Below are positions 58,569 to 64,000 of a stretch of DNA of 64,000 bases, one piece after another. The notes beneath the pieces are model-generated. The model made no database searches, was not told the origin of the DNA, and was given only the letters and a program-made list of their open reading frames with translations. Both the position numbers and the translations under genes were made by a program. Position 1 is the first letter of the stretch. Every line of letters begins with the position of its first letter. Location of the stretch: contig JASMKZ010000001.1 of NCBI GenBank assembly GCA_030748955.1, forward strand, positions 1 through 64,000, written 5' to 3'. Source of the stretch: Fidelibacterota bacterium. Lineage in GTDB: Bacteria; Fidelibacterota; Marinisomatia; SCGC-AAA003-L08; D37C17.

Positions 58569-59987
58569 CTATTTTTCAGGATCCCAAAGCCTTAATACAA
58601 ATTGATTTGCAACAAATGAAACTATTGGTGTGTACCAGTGTTTTTTATCATCATTCAGAGATATAACAATGGTTTTTCTATTGTCCTTATTAAAATATTT
58701 TTTTACGACACGCTTAATATCGTCATTTGTAAGCTCATTTAATATTTCCAACTCTCTGTTATAATATTTGTAATCTCCCCATATAAGTTCTGCGTAAATA
58801 AGCCGTCTCGCAATCACCCTATAGGCATAATATTCTTCATATTCCTCTAGTAGTTCCAATCTTTTATATTGTTCAAGTAGCATGTCCCCTATTCCATTAT
58901 CACCAATATATTTAAAGGTAGACAATACCTGTTTATTTATTTTATTTGCTGATCCTGTTCTAAACACATTGAAACAATGAAGTATGAATCCGGAATATCC
59001 AAGCATGGGCATATATTGAACTTCAGCACCTATAAATAACCTTCTATTTTTACTAAATCTTTTAAAAAGATCATCCCTTTTTTCAATCGATAATTCAATA
59101 ATATTAGTAATATGTTTTAGAATAACTGCATCATCTTCCCGCGTAGATGGCATATAGAAAAATGAACTAACTGCCCCACCAGGAAATGTAAACCAATTAC
59201 TACTTGCAGAATGTCTAGATATAGAAGCAGTCAGCTCAATTCCCTCGATGGATAAAGATGGATCTGCGGGTATATTATCAGATGGGGGAATGTGTCCAAA
59301 ATAGCTATATATCATTTTTGTTGTTTCTATTGGCTCAACATCTCCCACAATCACAAGAACAGCATTATTGGGTGAATAATATGATTCATACCATGATATA
59401 CAAGATTTAGTTGTTAAGCTATTGATCTGGCCAGGATCAGGCCATATTGATTGATAGGGGTGACCTTTTGGCATAAATTCATCAAAAGCATTGTTAAATG
59501 CTAAACCTGTTTCATTTTTTTTCCATTCACTCCAATCAACATAATATCTTTCCTTCATTTTTTCTAGAACACCATCATTTATTATAGTGTTTGTCATTCG
59601 ATCTGATTCTACATCTAATATAAAATCAAGTCCATCAATGTGAATCTCTGTATAAAAAAGAGAAATATCATACGTGGTACGGTCACCATAATTCGCACCC
59701 AATTCATCACGCATCTTAGAGAGTTTTTCATTAGGATATAATTGTGTTCCCTCTATAACAATAGCCTTAGTGACAATATCATTTATACCTCTTGTTCTAT
59801 TAGGCTCATCATGACTGCCAACATTATATGCAATATTCACAGCCACTTTTGGCGCACCATGACGTTCCATTAAAATTACTTTTAATCCGTTGGGAAGAAA
59901 AAAATCATGAATATCTCCATCCAATGCATTTGATGAGGAAATTAGTAAAACGGAGAAAAGTAAGGAGGGGAGAAATTTTAGGGTCAT
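58569..59987 (-). CDS. Exported M16-family peptidase-like protein lacking the zinc motif (first)
   Basis: About 472 residues. The signal peptide (LPSLLFSVLLISSSNALDG) gives the start at 59987; the frame itself runs up to 60068. The M16 opening FFLPNGLKVILMERHGAPKVAV is intact, then YNVGSHDEP, but the zinc motif is replaced: GINDIVTKAIVIEGT where GxxHxxEHxxFxGT is expected (D70, T73, K74). VIVGDVEPIETTKMIYSYFG is the conserved second-half motif. Predicted to be inactive. Its start lies 7 bases after the caspase-like gene stop, and its stop 1 base before the second M16 gene. Confidence 0.85.
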   Translation of the reverse strand: MTLKFLPSLLFSVLLISSSNALDGDIHDFFLPNGLKVILMERHGAPKVAVNIAYNVGSHDEPNRTRGINDIVTKAIVIEGTQLYPNEKLSKMRDELGANYGDRTTYDISLFYTEIHIDGLDFILDVESDRMTNTIINDGVLEKMKERYYVDWSEWKKNETGLAFNNAFDEFMPKGHPYQSIWPDPGQINSLTTKSCISWYESYYSPNNAVLVIVGDVEPIETTKMIYSYFGHIPPSDNIPADPSLSIEGIELTASISRHSASSNWFTFPGGAVSSFFYMPSTREDDAVILKHITNIIELSIEKRDDLFKRFSKNRRLFIGAEVQYMPMLGYSGFILHCFNVFRTGSANKINKQVLSTFKYIGDNGIGDMLLEQYKRLELLEEYEEYYAYRVIARRLIYAELIWGDYKYYNRELEILNELTNDDIKRVVKKYFNKDNRKTIVISLNDDKKHWYTPIVSFVANQFVLRLWDPEK

Positions 59988-59994
59988 TAAGGTG

Positions 59995-61173
59995 TTATTC
60001 CACAGTTCCGGTATCATAATTATAAATACCAGTAATGGTTTCTCCTTTGATTTCAAGCACATCATCAATTTCTATAAGACTAACTTTACTCCAACTCATT
60101 TCATCTGAAGCATTAATGTTTAATTTAAATTTTGCTTCATAAGCTAGGCCAGATGGACGATAAAATATTCTAACTATCATAACTTCCTGGGACGGATTTC
60201 TAGCATACAGTCCAGTAGAACCAGGCTTTATAACCCTGACATTTTTCTTAACGACTTCTTGGTTTACTTTTAATTGTTCTAGTTCTAAAATTAGTTTTTT
60301 CAGATCTAATTCATAATCTGTTTTTTGCTTAGTTTTTTCGGACTTAGATAGGAAAATCATTTCCCCTTCATGTGTAGTGAGGCGTTTAACTTGAGGGGTC
60401 TGAGAATTTTCAGTATCAAGACTCACTTTTTCCTGTAAATAAAATCCCAGCTCAGAGCCCGTAATAAAATCATCTCCGTTTGAATTAGCTTTTTTATCCT
60501 TTAAACCTGAAATAAGATTTTTTGTAAATGCGGAATGCTCCCACTCATCCTTTTCTAAAACCTTCTCATCTTTTTGACCAGCAGTAATAATTTGCCGGGC
60601 ATTTTCTCGTGTAATTTTATCAAGATAGTCAGGGGTATTTTTACTTAATCCTCGAGTATTAACAGCGGCGAGCCCACTATAACAAGCATCCACTAAAAAG
60701 AGCATATGCTTTGCCTTTGAAAATTTTGAAATACTTCTAAGATCTTCCATGGGGATGGCGGAAAAATATAAATTTTCTACATCTGCATCTGAGGGCATCA
60801 AAAAACCAGCATCTCCTTCTTCAAGTCCCAATTCTTCAGTCTCGCCGTGTCCCGCAAAATAAAAAACTACGCGATCATTCTCACCCGCAGATTTTAGCAG
60901 CTTACTCATTTCTTTATTAATATTTGATTGTGTAGCCTCTTTATCAATTAATACTCGAACATCATTTCTAGAAAAATTAAAATTATTAATCAACATATTC
61001 TTGACTGCCAGAGCATCTTCGACTGCATAATGTAAATCTGGAACATTTTCATAGTCATTAATACCAATAATTAATGCCCATGAACGATCATAAATTCCTC
61101 CATCATTAATATTTTGCGTTAATGCAATAGCCAGAAAGCAAAAATAATATTTTAGCAAAACCCTCATAATCAT
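59995..61173 (-). CDS. Exported caspase-like (C14/metacaspase-type) peptidase
   Basis: A 392-residue protein. A signal peptide (about residues 4-19) is followed by a caspase-hemoglobinase domain (about 30-275) opening WALIIGINDYENVPDL. The catalytic His109 is in FYFAGHGE and the Cys164 in LVDACYSGLAA, both intact. A coiled-coil segment (about 278-310) and a beta-rich C-terminal domain (about 315-392) follow. Exported rather than cytosolic, which is unusual for effector metacaspases. It starts 24 bases after the peroxiredoxin stop and is followed by the two M16-like genes, all on the minus strand and very tightly packed. Confidence 0.88.
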   Translation of the reverse strand: MIMRVLLKYYFCFLAIALTQNINDGGIYDRSWALIIGINDYENVPDLHYAVEDALAVKNMLINNFNFSRNDVRVLIDKEATQSNINKEMSKLLKSAGENDRVVFYFAGHGETEELGLEEGDAGFLMPSDADVENLYFSAIPMEDLRSISKFSKAKHMLFLVDACYSGLAAVNTRGLSKNTPDYLDKITRENARQIITAGQKDEKVLEKDEWEHSAFTKNLISGLKDKKANSNGDDFITGSELGFYLQEKVSLDTENSQTPQVKRLTTHEGEMIFLSKSEKTKQKTDYELDLKKLILELEQLKVNQEVVKKNVRVIKPGSTGLYARNPSQEVMIVRIFYRPSGLAYEAKFKLNINASDEMSWSKVSLIEIDDVLEIKGETITGIYNYDTGTVE

Positions 61174-61197
61174 GCAAATTTAATAATTATTAAATAA

Positions 61198-61653
61198 TCA
61201 CTCCAATTCGTTTAATATATCTTTAGCATGAGATTTTACAGATACTTTTTCATATACTTTTTCAATCATACCATTTTCATCTATAATATATGTTACCCTT
61301 GAAATTCCCATATATTCTCTACCCATAAATTTCTTTTTTCCCCACACGCCATAGTCTTTAAGCATTTCATGGTTTTCATCGCTAAGTAGAAAATAGGGAA
61401 ATTTCTTTTTTTCACAAAATTTTTTCTGTTTTTTAGGAGGATCTGCTGAACATCCTAATATTTGTATATTTTTTTCTTCAAATTGTTGGAATTCATCCCG
61501 GAATCCCTTGCCCTCAACTGTTCAGCCAGGCGTACTTGCTTTTGGATAAAACCATAATATAACCTTCTTATTCTTATAATCAGACAGAGAAACAGGATTT
61601 TCATCTTGGTTCTGTAAGGTAAAATCTGGGGCTTTATCTCCTACTTTTAACAA
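61198..61653 (-). CDS. bcp: Selenocysteine-containing Bcp/PrxQ peroxiredoxin
   Basis: A 151-residue peroxiredoxin of the Bcp (PrxQ) group when TGA at 61522-61524 is read as selenocysteine. The start is TTG with AGGAG 8 bases before. VGDKAPDFTL, FYPKASTPG-Sec-TVEGKGFRDEF, SADPPKKQ and LLSDENHEM are the family motifs. Sec44 falls exactly on the peroxidatic Cys. Both halves read continuously and nothing else is broken, so this is not decay. A hairpin at 61488-61506 suits a bacterial SECIS. The usual resolving Cys five residues later is Lys49; Cys68 and Cys80 are other candidates. It reduces hydroperoxides, probably with the neighbouring glutaredoxin. Confidence 0.9.
61488..61506 (-). promoter_or_regulatory. 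Candidate bacterial SECIS hairpin in bcp
   Basis: On the minus strand a stem GGA-TTC / GAA-T-TCC (6 bp with one bulged T) closes a 6-base loop CGGGAT. The loop starts 22 bases after the TGA, inside the 16-37 range known for bacterial SECIS elements, and has G in position 2. This is what SelB recognition needs, but structure was drawn by eye. Confidence 0.55.
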
Positions 61654-61732
61654 AATTATTCTCCTAATTTATTTGATTTACTTTACTCTATAGCATACAG
61701 TTTAAATTACCAACCATTATTAATGAGGAAAA

Positions 61733-61984
61733 ATGATAAAAATTTATACAACTAATTGGTGAGGGCCTTGTATAGCAGCTAAAAAAATGCTGGATGGCAT
61801 GGACATGTCATATGAAAATATAGATATTGAAAAACAAGGGTTAAGCCGAGAAGATCTGGCAAAAATTACTGGTGGCCATACGGTTCCACAAATTATCATT
61901 AATGGTAAAGCAATAGGTGGATTTAATGAACTCCTTCAATTAAACAATTCTGGTAAACTGAAAGAACTTTTAAAAGATGACTGA
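61733..61984 (+). CDS. Selenocysteine-containing glutaredoxin
   Basis: An 83-residue glutaredoxin when TGA at 61760-61762 is read as selenocysteine. It reads IYTTNW-Sec-GPCIAAKKML, giving an active-site WUGPC that replaces the CPYC/CGPC redox motif, then HTVPQIIINGKAIGGFNEL, the glutathione-binding TVP and GG segments. The start ATG at 61733 has GAGG 5 bases before it. Without the TGA only a 65-residue C-terminal piece would remain. A hairpin at 61787-61800 suits a bacterial SECIS. It is divergent from the Sec-peroxiredoxin over 79 bp and overlaps the methyltransferase by 8 bases. It may recycle the peroxiredoxin, which is inference. Confidence 0.9.
61787..61800 (+). promoter_or_regulatory. 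Candidate bacterial SECIS hairpin in the glutaredoxin gene
   Basis: ATGC-TGGATG-GCAT: a 4-bp stem and 6-base loop. The loop starts 29 bases after the TGA and has G in position 2, like the loop of the peroxiredoxin hairpin. The stem is short, so confidence is limited. Confidence 0.4.
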
Positions 61985-62615
61985 TTTATTAACTGAAAAT
62001 ATTCACAGGTATTGTAAAGAACATACGGCATCTGATAATAGATTGCTATCTGAATTAGAACAATACACTTGGGCAAATGAAGATGTTCCCCAAATGATTT
62101 CAGGACAAATGGTGGGAAAATTTCTTCAGTCTATTATTAGAATGATTGTTGCCCAAAAAATAGTAGAAGTAGGCACCTTTACCGGATACAGCGCGTTGCA
62201 GATGGCTGAAGCCATTCCTTTACATGGCGAAATTCATACATGTGAACTTATGAAAAAACACGCAGAAACAGCACGGTCTTTTTTTGATAAATCAGATTAT
62301 GGAAAAAAAATAACTATACATGAAGGTCCAGCCCTTAAAAGTCTTGAAACCCTACAAGTTGGGAATTTTGATATGGCTTTTATAGATGCTGATAAATCAA
62401 ACTATCTAGACTATTATAAACGCTGTTTAATGCTTATACGAGAAGGAGGTGTAATAATTTTAGATAATATGTTATGGAGCGGATCAGTTGTTGACCCTAA
62501 TGATGATGATTCTAAATCGCTGAGAAAGACAGGGGATTATATACAAGAAGATACTAGGGTGTTTAATATGCTGTTTCCGATAAGAGATGGACTTATGCTC
62601 TGTATTAAAAAATGA
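61977..62615 (+). CDS. Class I SAM-dependent O-methyltransferase (COMT-type)
   Basis: A 212-residue catechol-O-methyltransferase-like enzyme. SAM motif I is VEVGTFTGYSALQMAEA, the acidic ribose-binding residue is in HTCEL, and motif FDMAFIDADKSNYLDYY is the metal-binding part; VIILDNMLWSGSVVDP is the family signature. Substrate unknown; family members methylate caffeoyl-CoA and other vicinal diols. The start overlaps the glutaredoxin stop, and its stop overlaps the coaBC ATG by 4 bases. Confidence 0.88.
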   Translation: MTDLLTENIHRYCKEHTASDNRLLSELEQYTWANEDVPQMISGQMVGKFLQSIIRMIVAQKIVEVGTFTGYSALQMAEAIPLHGEIHTCELMKKHAETARSFFDKSDYGKKITIHEGPALKSLETLQVGNFDMAFIDADKSNYLDYYKRCLMLIREGGVIILDNMLWSGSVVDPNDDDSKSLRKTGDYIQEDTRVFNMLFPIRDGLMLCIKK

Positions 62616-63793
62616 AAAATAAAAATATTCTTATTGTGGTCACCGGTTCTATTGCAGCTTACAAGGCCTGCGAAGTAGTACGCCTTTTAAGGAAAGAGGG
62701 CGCCAATGTACAGGTAATGATGTCCAAATCTGCAATGGAATTTGTTGGCAAGACAACCTTTGCTGCCCTCACAGACAACGAAGTTATTACCGAAATATTT
62801 CCCAAAACGCCTAAAGCAGGCCTAGAGCATATAGAAATGGCCATTGAATTAGATGCCATTGTGGTGATACCTGCAACTGCGAACACCATCTGTAAAGTAG
62901 CCAATGGAGTTGCAGATGATGTGGTAAGTACAACACTTTCTGTTTGTGAGCAGCCAACCCTGTTTGCCCCAGCCATGAATTTTCGAATGTGGCAAAATCC
63001 CGCAACTTTGGAAGCGGTAGAAAAACTGAGAAAAAAAGGCAGTATAGTTTTAGACCCTGAAGAAGGTCAGCTTGCCAGTCTACATGAAGGTGAAGGACGG
63101 CTCCCAGAATTGATTGACATACTAAATGGAATACGTTCTTTGTTCGAAATTCCCCTGCCATTACAAGGTAAAAAAGTATTGGTTACTGCAGGGCCTACTC
63201 GTGAAGCCATTGATCCCGTACGATTCATTTCCAACCGATCTAGCGGAAAAATGGGGTACTCCCTGGCAGAAAAAGCCAAAGATTTTGGAGCAGAGGTAAG
63301 CCTTATTTCTGGACCCGTATCGCTTTCACCAATCCCTGAAGTTCATATGTTGGTTGTGGAAACAGCAGAAGAAATGGCAGTTGCCGTAAAAAATAATTGT
63401 AGCGATGCAGACTATCTATTCATGGTGGCAGCTGTTTCAGACTATTCACCTGCCGATCCCCCCGATAAAAAGATAAAACGAGATAGTGAAAATAAATCTA
63501 TAGAGCTCAAACCCGCTCTAGATATTTTAAAATCCATCAAAGGGAAAACAAAGGGGAAAATAATTGCATTTGCTTTGGAAACCCATGATGGAGAAGTGGA
63601 GGCTCAAAGAAAATTAGTAGAAAAAGGAGCTGATTTTATTATTCTTAATTATGCCAATGAAAAAGGTGCAGGTTTTGAATCTTCAACCAATCGTGTTACC
63701 ATTTTCAGCAAATCAGGCAATCAAATTGAATTAAAAAAAGACCGTAAAGATAGAATTGCAAAAAAAATTATCGAGTATATTCTAAATAATTAA
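62612..63793 (+). CDS. coaBC: Bifunctional phosphopantothenoylcysteine decarboxylase/phosphopantothenate-cysteine ligase
   Basis: A 393-residue coenzyme A synthesis enzyme. The CoaC flavoprotein half (about residues 1-185) has GSIAAYKACEVVRLLRKEG, the active-site His region in LEHIEMAIELDAIVVIPATA, and PAMNFRMWQNPA. The usual LACGxxGxGRM segment reads LASLHEGEGRL, so the proton-donating Cys is absent. The CoaB half opens KVLVTAGPTREAIDPVRFIS and contains NRSSGKMGY and VAAVSDYSP. Both halves are otherwise complete. It overlaps the methyltransferase by 4 bases. Confidence 0.95.
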   Translation: MKNKNILIVVTGSIAAYKACEVVRLLRKEGANVQVMMSKSAMEFVGKTTFAALTDNEVITEIFPKTPKAGLEHIEMAIELDAIVVIPATANTICKVANGVADDVVSTTLSVCEQPTLFAPAMNFRMWQNPATLEAVEKLRKKGSIVLDPEEGQLASLHEGEGRLPELIDILNGIRSLFEIPLPLQGKKVLVTAGPTREAIDPVRFISNRSSGKMGYSLAEKAKDFGAEVSLISGPVSLSPIPEVHMLVVETAEEMAVAVKNNCSDADYLFMVAAVSDYSPADPPDKKIKRDSENKSIELKPALDILKSIKGKTKGKIIAFALETHDGEVEAQRKLVEKGADFIILNYANEKGAGFESSTNRVTIFSKSGNQIELKKDRKDRIAKKIIEYILNN

Positions 63794-63880
63794 TGCCTAA
63801 AAATTAATAAACTATTACATAAATCAATTCAGTACTAACCACCAGGGTTTAAATTTTTGTAAATTACGGGCTAGGCATTA
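63791..63880. repeat. 9-bp inverted repeat framing the coaBC-ruvB spacer
   Basis: TAATGCCTA (63791-63799) and TAGGCATTA (63872-63880) are exact reverse complements 72 bases apart. The left arm overlaps the coaBC stop codon and the right arm overlaps the ruvB ATG. It could form a long-range stem in RNA or be chance. Confidence 0.3.
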
Positions 63881-64000
63881 TGATAGAATCCTACAAAGAC
63901 AGTAATCAAATCACATCGCCAGATAAATTCGAAGAGGACGTATTAGTCGAGCAATCGTTGCGTCCAAGTTGTTTTGACGATTTTATTGGGCAACAGGAAA
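63880..64000 (+). CDS. ruvB: Holliday junction branch migration helicase RuvB, N-terminal fragment
   Basis: Only the first 40 codons are inside the window. They end in VEQSLRPSCFDDFIGQQE, matching the RuvB opening (ESLRPxxLDEFIGQ) just before the ATPase domain. The gene runs off the right edge. It follows coaBC after 86 bp on the same strand. Confidence 0.85.
   Translation, partial: MIESYKDSNQITSPDKFEEDVLVEQSLRPSCFDDFIGQQE

Noticed and set aside
61198-61984. Reading bcp and the glutaredoxin as pseudogenes with nonsense mutations
   Set aside because: Each has just one TGA, both exactly at the catalytic Cys codon, with the rest of the frame, start signals and motifs intact. Recoding explains this far better than two coincidental nonsense mutations.

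Overview
The window is a 64 kb stretch of AT-rich bacterial chromosome that is almost fully coding. It holds about 60 protein genes, and I see no tRNA, rRNA, IS element, prophage or CRISPR array. The gene set is that of a free-living Gram-negative bacterium: an ExbB/ExbD/ExbD/TonB set, a lipobox lipoprotein with a BamE-like motif, SurA-type periplasmic foldases, diaminopimelate epimerase, and many exported proteins with classical signal peptides. TTG and GTG starts and ATGA-type overlaps are common. The exported dockerin-repeat protein, the AT-rich coding style and the overall gene mix suggest an uncultivated marine lineage, perhaps near Marinimicrobia (SAR406) or the wider FCB group. That placement is inference.

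Layout. 1-11.4 kb is a run of housekeeping and accessory genes: BamE-like lipoprotein, cupin, M48 protease, lipase, HAD phosphatase, MarR regulator with a perfect 17-bp operator-like palindrome, mutY, plsC, SDR, dapF, NagD-type HAD, a dehydroquinase-like protein without its catalytic residues, Nudix, PfkB kinase and queF. 11.5-23 kb is rpmH-rnpA-yidD-yidC-mnmE-mnmG, then an exact 16-bp parS palindrome, mfd and two parvulin-type isomerases. A 260-bp very AT-rich gap (23051-23310) is followed by dnaN-dciA-gyrB-gyrA-yggS, a shortened nucleoside-phosphorylase-like gene, asparaginase, ctpA and the TonB energising operon. 35-39.5 kb is a minus-strand block (spoVG, crcB, sdhC, sdhA, sdhB). 39.7-47.3 kb holds ppdK, a six-module LRR/cysteine protein, a dockerin protein and a multi-TM protein. 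47.3-57.2 kb holds ltaE, an amidohydrolase, a DDAH-like enzyme, DUF2797, topA, glyQS and a Rieske protein. 57.1-61.7 kb is a minus-strand run of a peroxiredoxin, an exported caspase-like protein and two exported M16-family proteins. The right end has a glutaredoxin, an O-methyltransferase, coaBC and the start of ruvB.

What stands out. First, two divergently arranged thiol-redox genes at 61.2-62.0 kb each carry a single in-frame TGA exactly at the catalytic cysteine codon: a Bcp/PrxQ peroxiredoxin (TPGUT) and a glutaredoxin (WUGPC). Each has a hairpin at the right distance downstream for a bacterial SECIS, so both are very probably selenoproteins. Second, the peroxiredoxin heads a run containing a caspase-like protein with an intact His/Cys dyad and two M16 proteins that have both lost the HxxEH zinc motif, an exported set I do not recognise. 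Third, strand composition flips at the 23 kb gap, from T/G-rich on the left to A/C-rich on the right, among genes that all point the same way. The genes around it look like an origin region, but the sign of the flip is that of a terminus, and dnaA and recF are both missing from the cluster.
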